Shown here one piece after another: positions 15,220 through 21,853 of a stretch of 26,839 nt of DNA. How positions within the stretch are numbered: the stretch's first letter is position 1; the number at the start of each line of letters is the position of its first letter. Where the stretch lies: assembly GCA_002339345.1 (NCBI GenBank), contig DDKM01000073.1:1-26839 (forward strand). Reading direction: 5' to 3'. The position numbers and the translations under genes are program-made. Below the pieces are notes generated by a model. The model was given only the letters and a program-made list of their open reading frames with translations. It did no database searches and had not been told where the DNA came from. The stretch comes from Firmicutes bacterium UBA2598 (GTDB taxonomy: Bacteria > Bacillota > PH28-bin88).

Positions 15220-15472
15220 AGGGGAAAAGTAGGCAGGACCGTAAACCAGAGAGTTGGTGGCAGGTGCAAACCAACATGAAGGTTCTTCCGAAAGGCACCC
15301 CTAAGTGGGCGGCGAAAAGTCCTTCCGGGCACAAGCCGTACCGGTCATGTCCGTTATGCATGAGAGTGGGTGCGCACCAGGCTAGTAGCATGGTGCGACC
15401 AACTAGGGTGGCACCGCGGGAATAAACCTCTCGTCCCTGATGGTTCTTGTCAGGCGAGGGGTTTTTGTTTTT
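15220..15472 (+). promoter_or_regulatory. T-box leader 1 (tRNA-sensing riboswitch) of the aminotransferase-serA operon
   Basis: The leader has Stem I (AGGGG 15220-15224 with CCCCT 15298-15302), the loop-E element AAAAGTA (15225-15231) opposite GAAA (15290-15293), the AGAGAG and GGTGCAAA distal elements, the T-box sequence AGGGTGGCACCGCGGG (15405-15420), and an intrinsic terminator (AACCTCTCG with CGAGGGGTT, 15425-15463, then a T-run to 15472). Uncharged tRNA binding would favour the antiterminator. In the specifier loop the codon after GAAA is GGC (15294-15296), which reads as glycine. The antiterminator base (TGGC) would pair with a G73 discriminator, as in tRNA-Ser. Leader class is certain; the amino acid sensed is not. 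Confidence 0.93.
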
Positions 15473-15522
15473 CAGGCGGAAGCCAGGGTATAATAACAGG
15501 AATAAAAAGGAGGAAAAGTGCC

Positions 15523-16683
15523 ATGTGGGAAAAACAGGTATTGTTACTGCCAGGTCCGACCCCGGTTCCGCCCAGGGTTTTGCGGGCCATGGGGGCTCCA
15601 GCCATTAACCACCGGGGACCGGAATTCAAGGAATTGATTGCCGAGATCACCGAGGGAGTGAAAACCATTTACCGGACCGCCAGTGATGTACTGGTGTTGA
15701 CTGCTTCCGGCACAGGCGGCATGGAAGCTGCGGTCACCAATTTCCTGGCTCCGGGTGACAAGGCCCTGGTGGTATCCATCGGCGCCTTTGGCGATCGTTT
15801 TAAAAAGATCTGCAAAACTTATGGTGTAGAGGTGGAGGCCCTGGACTTCCCGTGGGGTACCGCCGCCGATCCGGCGGCCGTGGCGGAAAAGCTTAAAGCG
15901 GATACCGCCGGGGCCATTAAGGCCATCCTGGTGCAACATAATGAAACTTCCACCGGCGTTTTGAATGATATTAAAGCCATTAGCGAGGCCAGGGGTAACC
16001 ACCCCGCCCTCCTCATCGTGGATGCCATCAGTGGTCTGGCCGCCGCAGAATTGCAAACCGATGAGTGGAACCTGGACGTGGTCATCAGCGGTGCCCAGAA
16101 GGCTTTCATGATCCCGCCGGGCCTGGCCATGATCAGCGTAAACCAGCGAGCCTGGGCGGTGGCGGAAAAGGTGCCCAACAAGCGCTTCTATTTTGACCTG
16201 CTGGCAGCCAAGGAATCCCTCGCCAGCGGCCAAACCCCTTACACTCCGGCAGTATCCCTCATGATGGGGCTGCGGGAAGCCCTGCGGATGATGCTGGCGG
16301 AAGGACTGCCCAACATCACCAACCGGCACTACCTCTACCGGGACATGGTACGGGCCGGTGTTAAGGCCCTGGGCCTGCAGTTCCTGGCCGATGACAGCGT
16401 GGCATCCCCGGCGGTTACCTCTGTCAAAACCCCCGGTGGCTACAAGCCGGGTGACATCAATAAGCGGATGCGAGAGAAGTACAACGTGGTGCTGGCGGGC
16501 GGCCAGGGTAAGCTGAAGGATGAGATCTTCCGCATCGGCCACTTGGGATTTGTCCAGCCGGTGGACCTTTTTGCCGCCTTTGCAGCCCTGGAATTGGTAC
16601 TGCGGGAGTTGGAACTGCCGGTCACACCCGGCGCCGGTGTGGCAGCCCTCCAGCGGGTGCTGTGGGAGAGGAGCGGTCGGTAA
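15523..16683 (+). CDS. Class V PLP aminotransferase (serine/alanine-glyoxylate type), probable phosphoserine transaminase
   Basis: The 386-residue PLP enzyme opens KQVLLLPGPTPVPPRVL and has the AINHRGPEF and TASGTGGMEA substrate/cofactor motifs of the alanine-glyoxylate/serine-pyruvate aminotransferase group. The PLP-binding lysine is Lys193 in SGAQKAFM. Because it sits directly before serA, and because such pairs occur where a classical serC is missing, it probably transaminates 3-phosphohydroxypyruvate to phosphoserine. Glyoxylate-to-glycine transamination is a real alternative, and the glycine-like T-box codon makes it worth testing. ATG 15523 is chosen because aaggagg (15507-15513) lies 9 bases upstream; longer forms would start inside the T-box. 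Its TAA stop overlaps the serA ATG by one base, which implies translational coupling. Confidence 0.9.
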   Translation: MWEKQVLLLPGPTPVPPRVLRAMGAPAINHRGPEFKELIAEITEGVKTIYRTASDVLVLTASGTGGMEAAVTNFLAPGDKALVVSIGAFGDRFKKICKTYGVEVEALDFPWGTAADPAAVAEKLKADTAGAIKAILVQHNETSTGVLNDIKAISEARGNHPALLIVDAISGLAAAELQTDEWNLDVVISGAQKAFMIPPGLAMISVNQRAWAVAEKVPNKRFYFDLLAAKESLASGQTPYTPAVSLMMGLREALRMMLAEGLPNITNRHYLYRDMVRAGVKALGLQFLADDSVASPAVTSVKTPGGYKPGDINKRMREKYNVVLAGGQGKLKDEIFRIGHLGFVQPVDLFAAFAALELVLRELELPVTPGAGVAALQRVLWERSGR

Positions 16684-18263
16684 TGCGAGTACTGGTGGCG
16701 GACCCGATTTCCGAAAAAGGCATCCAAATCCTGCAGGCAGCGGGGAATATTGCGGTGGATGTGCGTACCAAGTTGAGCGAGGACCAGTTGGTGGAAATCA
16801 TCCCCGAATACCATGGCCTACTTGTGCGTAGCGAAACCAAGGTCACCCGCCGGATCATTGAAAGTGCCGCCCAGCTGAAGATCATCGGCAGGGCGGGAGT
16901 AGGGGTGGACAATATAGACGTACCGGCCGCCACCGAGCGGGGCATCGTGGTGGTGAATTCCCCCGACGGCAATACCATCGCCGCCGCCGAGTTGACCATT
17001 GCCATGATGATGGCCCTGGCCAGGAGCATCCCCCAGGCCAGCTGTATGCTGAAAAACGGGGTCTGGGAACGCAAGAAGTTCATGGGTGTGGAGTTGCGCA
17101 ACAAAACCCTGGGTGTGTTGGGCTTGGGTAAGATCGGTGGTGAGGTAGCCCGACGGGCCAGGGCCATGGAAATGCGCGTACTGGCCTATGACCCCTTTGT
17201 ATCCCAGGAACGGGCCCAGCAGATGGGTGTGGAACTGGCGGATTTTGACCGGGTAATCCGGGAAGGTGATTTTATCACCGCCCATATGCCCCTGACCAAA
17301 GACACCTATCACATGATTGGACGGGAGCAGCTGGCCAAGATGAAGCCCGGAGTCCGCATTCTCAATGTAGCCCGCGGCGGCATTATAGACGAAGGGGCGT
17401 TATATGAAGCTATCCAGTCCGGCCATGTGGCGGGGGCAGCCATTGATGTGTTTGAAAAGGAACCCATCACCGATAGCCCGCTTTTCCAGTTGGACAATGT
17501 GGTGGTTACTCCCCACTTGGGTGCTTCCACCGAGGAGGCGCAGGTCAATGTGGCGGTGGATGTGGCGGAAGAGGTGGTCCGGGCACTACACGGCGAACTG
17601 GTGCGCAATGCGGTGAACATCCCGTCCATCAAACCGGAACTGCGCCAAACCCTGGAGCCCTTTTTGGGCCTGGTGGAAAAGCTGGGCAAGTTTATTTCCC
17701 AGCTGGTGTCCGGGCACATCCAGCAGGTAGAGATCAAGTACAACGGCGATTTTGCCAAGCATGACCTCACCTCTCTGACTAATACCTTTTTAAAGGGCCT
17801 GCTGAAACCGGTGCTTCAGGATGCAGTGAACTATGTCAATGCGCCGGTGGTGGCCAAGAACCGCGGCATCAAGGTTTATGAGCAAAAGTCCGTAGAGCTT
17901 GAGGATTACGCCAACCTCATCACCGTTGCGGTAAAAACGGACCGGTGTGAAAAGTCGGTGGCAGGTACTCTGTTCCGGAATAAGGAGCCGCGCATCGTGG
18001 ATATTGACGGTTACCGGGTGGATGCGGTGCCGGAGGGCCACATGCTGGTGGTTCCCCATACCGACAAGCCCAGGATCATCGGTCCTGTTGGCACCCTGAT
18101 GGGTGACTATCAGGTAAATATCGCCGGGATGCAGGTAGGCCGGAAGATGGTGGGCGGCAGGGCGGTGATGTTCCTGAATGTGGATTCCGCTGTGCCTGAT
18201 ACGGCACTGGCGGAATTGCGGAAAATTGACGGGATCCAGGATGTCAAGTATGTTTACCTGTAA
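16683..18263 (+). CDS. serA: D-3-phosphoglycerate dehydrogenase
   Basis: SerA oxidises 3-phosphoglycerate to 3-phosphohydroxypyruvate with NAD+, the committed step of serine synthesis. The 526-residue product is the long form: substrate and Rossmann domains (GRAGVGVDNID, then GLGKIGGEVARRARAM for NAD binding), the catalytic set Arg231 (NVARGG), Glu260 (FEKEP) and His278 (TPHLGAST), an intervening ASB domain (about residues 315-450) and a C-terminal ACT domain (VGTLMGDYQVNIAGMQVGR) that usually binds serine for feedback control. ATG 16683 overlaps the previous stop (TAATG) and has gagaggag about 8 bases upstream. It is expressed with the aminotransferase under T-box 1. No clear terminator follows before the next promoter. 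Confidence 0.97.
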   Translation: MRVLVADPISEKGIQILQAAGNIAVDVRTKLSEDQLVEIIPEYHGLLVRSETKVTRRIIESAAQLKIIGRAGVGVDNIDVPAATERGIVVVNSPDGNTIAAAELTIAMMMALARSIPQASCMLKNGVWERKKFMGVELRNKTLGVLGLGKIGGEVARRARAMEMRVLAYDPFVSQERAQQMGVELADFDRVIREGDFITAHMPLTKDTYHMIGREQLAKMKPGVRILNVARGGIIDEGALYEAIQSGHVAGAAIDVFEKEPITDSPLFQLDNVVVTPHLGASTEEAQVNVAVDVAEEVVRALHGELVRNAVNIPSIKPELRQTLEPFLGLVEKLGKFISQLVSGHIQQVEIKYNGDFAKHDLTSLTNTFLKGLLKPVLQDAVNYVNAPVVAKNRGIKVYEQKSVELEDYANLITVAVKTDRCEKSVAGTLFRNKEPRIVDIDGYRVDAVPEGHMLVVPHTDKPRIIGPVGTLMGDYQVNIAGMQVGRKMVGGRAVMFLNVDSAVPDTALAELRKIDGIQDVKYVYL

Positions 18264-18328
18264 GCCATCATATTTGGAAGCCCCGCACAGGGACCGGGTA
18301 CGCTCCCTGCTCCATCACACCGGGCGGG

Positions 18329-18357
18329 TTGCATTACCCCGGGGATTGTAGTAAAAT
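18329..18357 (+). promoter_or_regulatory. serS promoter
   Basis: TTGCAT (18329-18334), a 17-base spacer and TAAAAT (18352-18357) lie immediately before T-box 2. The -35 box is identical to that of T-box 1. Confidence 0.75.
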
Positions 18358-18387
18358 ATGTCAAAATCCATATCATAAACGCAATGA

Positions 18388-18668
18388 GGGGAAACAGTAG
18401 GTTGGGCCAACCGTTCCACAGAGAGCCGGCGGAGGTGGGAAGCCGGTGGACGACCCCGGCGGAATCCATCCCCAAGCGGGGCCCGCAAGACCTCTCCCGT
18501 TAAGGACTTTACCGTTATCGACAGGGAGTTGGGTGTAAGGGCCACCGGCACACGCCGTTAAAGTTTTTGGAGGGGATTGCCCTGGGCCCGTTTGTGGCGG
18601 GGCAACCAATCAGGGTGGCAACGCGGGAAAACCTCTCGTCCCTACGGTGGGCGGGAGGTTAACTTTTT
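18388..18668 (+). promoter_or_regulatory. T-box leader 2 (tRNA-Ser sensing) of serS
   Basis: Stem I pairs GGGG (18388-18391) with CCCC (18470-18473) and GTTGGG (18401-18406) with CCCGGC (18455-18460). The loop-E element AGTA faces GGAA, followed by the specifier codon TCC (18465-18467), which is serine and agrees with the downstream serS. AGAGAG and GGTGG distal elements are present. The T-box AGGGTGGCAACGCGGG (18612-18627) carries TGGC, complementary to GCCA of a G73 tRNA-Ser. The terminator stem AACCTCTCGTCC (18630-18641) with its partner ending at 18660 is followed by TTTTT (18664-18668). Confidence 0.95.
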
Positions 18669-18704
18669 ACCCCGGGGGTAAAATGTGTACTGGAGGTAGA
18701 GAAA

Positions 18705-20015
18705 ATGCTGGATTTAAAATTTGTTCGGGCCAACCCGGAGGCTGTGGCCCAGGCCCTGGAGAAAAGGGGCGCTGCCATTGGACTGGAGGATTTTCTCGCC
18801 CTGGACCGGCAGTGGCGGGCCCTTTTGGGGGAAAGTGAGCAGCTCAAAAACAGGCGGAACACCGTTTCCGAGGAAATTGCCCGGAAAAAGGCGGCCAAGG
18901 AGAATGCGGAAGATCTGATTATTTCCATGCGGGAAGTGTCCCAGCGGATCAAGGAGATGGATGAAAAGCTCCGGTCCGTTGAGCAGCAGATGGAAGAGAT
19001 CCTTATGGTCATCCCCAACATTCCCCACCATTCGGTACCCGCAGGCAAATGCGCCGGGGACAACCCGGTTGTCCGGACCTGGGGCGAACCCCGCCGGTTC
19101 GATTTCCAGCCCCGGGCCCACTGGGAAATCGGGGAGATCCTGGACATCCTGGACTTTGAGAGGGGGTCCAAGGTTACCGGGGCCAGGTTCACCTTTTATA
19201 AGGGGCTCGGAGCGAGGCTGGAGCGGGCCTGCATCAACTTCATGCTGGACATGCACACCGGCCGCCACGGCTATACCGAGATTTTCCCACCCTTTATGGT
19301 AAACAGTGCCAGCATGGTGGGTACCGGCCAATTGCCCAAGTTCGCTGAAGATATGTTCAAGGTGGAAAAAACCGATTACTACCTGATCCCTACGGCGGAA
19401 GTGCCGGTCACCAACCTGTACCGCGAAGAAGTGTTGGAGGCGGAACAGCTACCCATCTACCACTGTGCCTATAGTGCCTGCTTCCGGGCGGAGGCCGGGG
19501 CCGCCGGCCGGGACACCCGGGGCCTGATCCGCCAACACCAGTTCAACAAGGTGGAGCTGGTGAAATTCACCACTCCGGAAACCTCTTACGATGAACTGGA
19601 GAAACTGACCCGCGATGCCGAACAGGTGCTCATTGCCCTGGGGCTACCTTACCGGACTGTGCTGTTATGCACCGGTGACATGGGCTTTGCCTCCGCCAAG
19701 ACCTATGACCTGGAGGTCTGGTTGCCTAGTTTCAACGATTACCGGGAAATTTCCTCGTGTTCCAACTTCGAGGATTTCCAGGCCCGGCGCGCGGGCATCC
19801 GCTACCGGCCGGCCCCCAAGGCTAAGCCGGTCTATGTCCATACACTGAACGGCTCGGGTATTGCCGTGGGCCGCACCGTTTCTGCCATTCTGGAGAACTT
19901 CCAGCAGCCGGACGGTTCGGTGATTATTCCGGAAGCCTTGCGTCCCTATATGGGCGGGGTAGAACGAATTGAGCCGCCCACTTCTGCCAAATCAGAGCTG
20001 ATGCACGACTTTTAA
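18705..20015 (+). CDS. serS: Seryl-tRNA synthetase
   Basis: This is a class II synthetase that charges tRNA-Ser (and initiates selenocysteine charging where tRNA-Sec exists). The 436-residue product has the N-terminal antiparallel coiled-coil arm (about residues 30-105), motif 2 beginning FRAEAGAAGRDTRGL (Arg261), a substrate site region around TAEVPVTNLY, and motif 3 GIAVGRTVSAILENFQQPDG (Arg390). ATG 18705 has tggaggt (18691-18697) 7-8 bases upstream. Expression depends on T-box 2, so it is induced when uncharged tRNA-Ser accumulates. It lies downstream of serA and upstream of a tRNA-Ser gene, an arrangement resembling the pdxST-serS-tRNA-Ser order of Bacillus. No convincing terminator was found right after it. 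Confidence 0.98.
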   Translation: MLDLKFVRANPEAVAQALEKRGAAIGLEDFLALDRQWRALLGESEQLKNRRNTVSEEIARKKAAKENAEDLIISMREVSQRIKEMDEKLRSVEQQMEEILMVIPNIPHHSVPAGKCAGDNPVVRTWGEPRRFDFQPRAHWEIGEILDILDFERGSKVTGARFTFYKGLGARLERACINFMLDMHTGRHGYTEIFPPFMVNSASMVGTGQLPKFAEDMFKVEKTDYYLIPTAEVPVTNLYREEVLEAEQLPIYHCAYSACFRAEAGAAGRDTRGLIRQHQFNKVELVKFTTPETSYDELEKLTRDAEQVLIALGLPYRTVLLCTGDMGFASAKTYDLEVWLPSFNDYREISSCSNFEDFQARRAGIRYRPAPKAKPVYVHTLNGSGIAVGRTVSAILENFQQPDGSVIIPEALRPYMGGVERIEPPTSAKSELMHDF

Positions 20016-20145
20016 AACGCAGGCATATCAGGGCTTACAGGGGTTGGAACGAAATAACCCTTCGCGCTATTTTCTTGTGAAGGTGTGAAAAAAAGCGGTC
20101 TGCGGGTATTTTTCATGTGTCAGTGCTGCTGCCAAATAGGGTCAA

Positions 20146-20175
20146 TTGACATCATTGAAGGGACCGTGCTATACT
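20146..20175 (+). promoter_or_regulatory. tRNA-Ser promoter
   Basis: A perfect TTGACA (20146-20151), an 18-base spacer and TATACT (20170-20175) lie 38 bases before the mature tRNA 5' end. This is the closest match to the sigma-A consensus in the window, as expected for a stable RNA. The stretch 20016-20145 before it holds no gene I can recognise. Confidence 0.85.
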
Positions 20176-20213
20176 TTTCTGGCGATTATCACCCTTTGAT
20201 ATCGCCCTTTTGC

Positions 20214-20302
20214 GGAGGGGTGTCCGAGCGGTTTATGGAGCTGGTCTTGAAAACCAGTGATGCCTTACGGCACCGTGGGTTCGAATCCCACCCCCTCCGC
20301 CA
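20214..20302 (+). tRNA. tRNA-Ser (anticodon UGA), CCA encoded
   Basis: The acceptor GGAGGGG (20214-20220) pairs with CCCCTCC; the anticodon stem is CTGGT/ACCAG with loop CTTGAAA (anticodon TGA); a long variable arm typical of class II tRNAs is present; the T arm is GTGGG/CCCAC. The discriminator is G (20299), followed by an encoded CCA (20300-20302). It reads UCA and probably other UCN codons. The serS T-box reads TCC and so may sense another isoacceptor. Confidence 0.97.
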
Positions 20303-20348
20303 TTTTGCGTTTTTAACAAACTTAAACTGATGGATGTACTGTGATAGC

Positions 20349-20390
20349 GGAAGCCTGATTTTGCCGCAACGGCAAGGTTGGGCTTCCTTT
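20349..20390 (+). terminator. Long hairpin downstream of tRNA-Ser, probable terminator
   Basis: Arms GGAAGCC (20349-20355) and GGCTTCC (20381-20387), an all-wobble middle (TGATT/GGTTG) and an inner TTGCCG/CGGCAA stem with a CAA loop form a continuous 18-bp hairpin followed by TTTAT. The short T-run makes it a moderate terminator. The rest of the gap to 20621 contains a 12-base palindrome (20408-20419) and no recognised gene. Confidence 0.65.
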
Positions 20391-20621
20391 ATCGCTCGGC
20401 ACCCCCAGGAGAATTCTCCCTGAGGGCTAGAACCATTGTCGGTGATTCCAACCAGGCCCATACCGATGTTCTATGAGATTGGGCAGGAGATAACCTCATT
20501 TATGTAGAAATTAACAAAAAATTGGTATTATACCTTCAATGCCAGTTATGTGCTCACTTTAAGGAAGGACAGCCGGGTGTCACGGGTGTTGTACTAATTT
20601 ATTAACGGAGGTTTATTGGGG

Positions 20622-21536
20622 ATGATCGTCAGTGCCAGCAGGCGGACGGATCTTCCGGCCTTTTATACAGAGTGGTTGATGGGGCGGATCCGTGCCGGCT
20701 GGTGCACGGTAACCAACCCCTATAATCCTAAACAGGTTAGACCCCTTTCCCTGCGTCCCCAAGATGTTGAAGCTATGGTATTTTGGAGTAAAAATCCCAA
20801 ACCGTTAGTGCCCCACTTGGCAGAACTGGAAAACCGTGGCTTGCGGTACTACTTTCAATTTACCATCACCGGTTACGGCAGTCCTTTGGAACCACATGTG
20901 CCTGATGTGGAACAATCCCTGAACACCTTTGCCAACCTCTCCCGAAACCTGGGGCGGGAACGAGTCATCTGGCGCTACGACCCCATTCTTTTCTCGCAGA
21001 TGACCGGTATCTCCTACCACCGGCATAACTTTATGCAATTGGCCCATCGGCTGGAAGGTTACACCACAAGGGTAGTGGTGAGCCTTTTGGATTGTTATCA
21101 AAAAACTATCCGGGAACTCCGAAGGGCCAACATGCAGGTGGAACAGCGACCTGCCGGGGTATTGTTGGACGACCCCTCCTGTCAGGAGCTGCTGGTCTAT
21201 ATGGCGCAGGTGGCCAGGGAACACGGTATGGAAATCCAAAGTTGTGCACAGGGGAGGGACTTATCTCCCTATGGTATCCAAACCGGCAAATGTATCGATG
21301 ATGATCTGATTTTCAGACTGTTTGGCATCCGGGTGGGTGCAGCCAGGGATAGATCCCAGCGGCCACATTGTGCTTGCATCCTAAGCCGTGACATCGGTGT
21401 TTACCATACCTGTTTGCACGGCTGTCGATATTGTTATGCCACCGCCAATCTGGAAACAGCACGAAGGAACTATCACCGGCATAATCCCTTGTCGCCTGTC
21501 ATGCTTGACAAGAAGGAAAACCCGACTCGGTGTTGA
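20622..21536 (+). CDS. DUF1848 family protein with radical-SAM-like C-terminal cysteine motif
   Basis: The 304-residue protein starts MIVSASRRTDLPAFYTEWL and has FWSKNPKPLVPHL near residue 50, as typical of the DUF1848 family. Its C-terminus holds Cys250 and Cys252 (HCACILSRDIG), then Cys264-x3-Cys268-x2-Cys271 in TCLHGCRYCYA. The last is the CX3CXaromaticC pattern that binds the 4Fe-4S cluster in radical SAM enzymes, here at the C-terminus instead of the N-terminus. The family is functionally uncharacterised; iron-sulfur binding is a good inference and radical SAM chemistry is only a possibility. ATG 20622 is preferred over TTG 20616 because ggaggt (20607-20612) is 9 bases from the ATG. It appears monocistronic; no clear promoter was found. 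Confidence 0.87.
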   Translation: MIVSASRRTDLPAFYTEWLMGRIRAGWCTVTNPYNPKQVRPLSLRPQDVEAMVFWSKNPKPLVPHLAELENRGLRYYFQFTITGYGSPLEPHVPDVEQSLNTFANLSRNLGRERVIWRYDPILFSQMTGISYHRHNFMQLAHRLEGYTTRVVVSLLDCYQKTIRELRRANMQVEQRPAGVLLDDPSCQELLVYMAQVAREHGMEIQSCAQGRDLSPYGIQTGKCIDDDLIFRLFGIRVGAARDRSQRPHCACILSRDIGVYHTCLHGCRYCYATANLETARRNYHRHNPLSPVMLDKKENPTRC

Positions 21537-21577
21537 GGGGTAAGCCGGGAGAAAGGACTGGAGAATCCATTTGAGGT

Positions 21578-21715
21578 ATGATTTGAAAATCATTTGCGGG
21601 AAGAGTGGTTACCGTTTCTGAGCGGAAGGCCGCCCATCAGGGTGTGGTACTGGTCAGGGATGGCCGCATTGCTGCCGTGGGTAGCAGGGAGGAGTTTGGC
21701 GGATGTTATTTTCCG
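21578..21715 (+). pseudogene. N-terminal remnant of an amidohydrolase-superfamily gene
   Basis: From ATG 21578 (with gaggt just before it) one frame reads M-I-stop-K-S, then from 21605 VVTVSERKAAHQGVVLV and RDGRIAAVGSREEF, before dissolving into an unrelated tail with a stop at about 21743. The pattern VVTV....GVVLVRDGRIAAVG is the usual N-terminal strand pair of amidohydrolases (deaminases, dihydroorotases and relatives). The early TGA and the absence of the metal-binding HxH barrel show it is a dead fragment. The rest of 21537-21853 holds only AT-rich leader sequence, with an isolated TATAAA at 21797. Confidence 0.55.
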
Positions 21716-21853
21716 CTACTTGCCGGCATGGCTGGTAAAAAATGATGGTCAGCAGGCGGCCTGTTTTGGTGGAACAAATAGGTCGCCATTTTCGTCTATA
21801 AAATGACAAATTACATCCCCTCGAACCAGCAAGCTTAAAGGTGGTTTGATTAA

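Noticed and set aside
15287..15289. TCC in T-box 1 as a serine specifier
   Set aside because: It lies before the GAA of the loop-E element and its CC pairs with GG 15232-15233, so it is in the stem, not in the codon position after GAA.
15544..16542. A 332-codon minus-strand open frame inside the aminotransferase gene
   Set aside because: It is antisense to a well-conserved PLP enzyme with catalytic motifs, lacks recognisable domains and is explained by codon bias of the sense gene.
20085..20330. An 81-codon plus-strand frame spanning the tRNA-Ser gene
   Set aside because: It runs through the promoter and the whole tRNA, and has no convincing ribosome binding site.
20408..20419. The 12-base palindrome GGAGAATTCTCC
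   Set aside because: It has no loop, no T-run and no promoter nearby, and one short palindrome is expected by chance in a window of this size.
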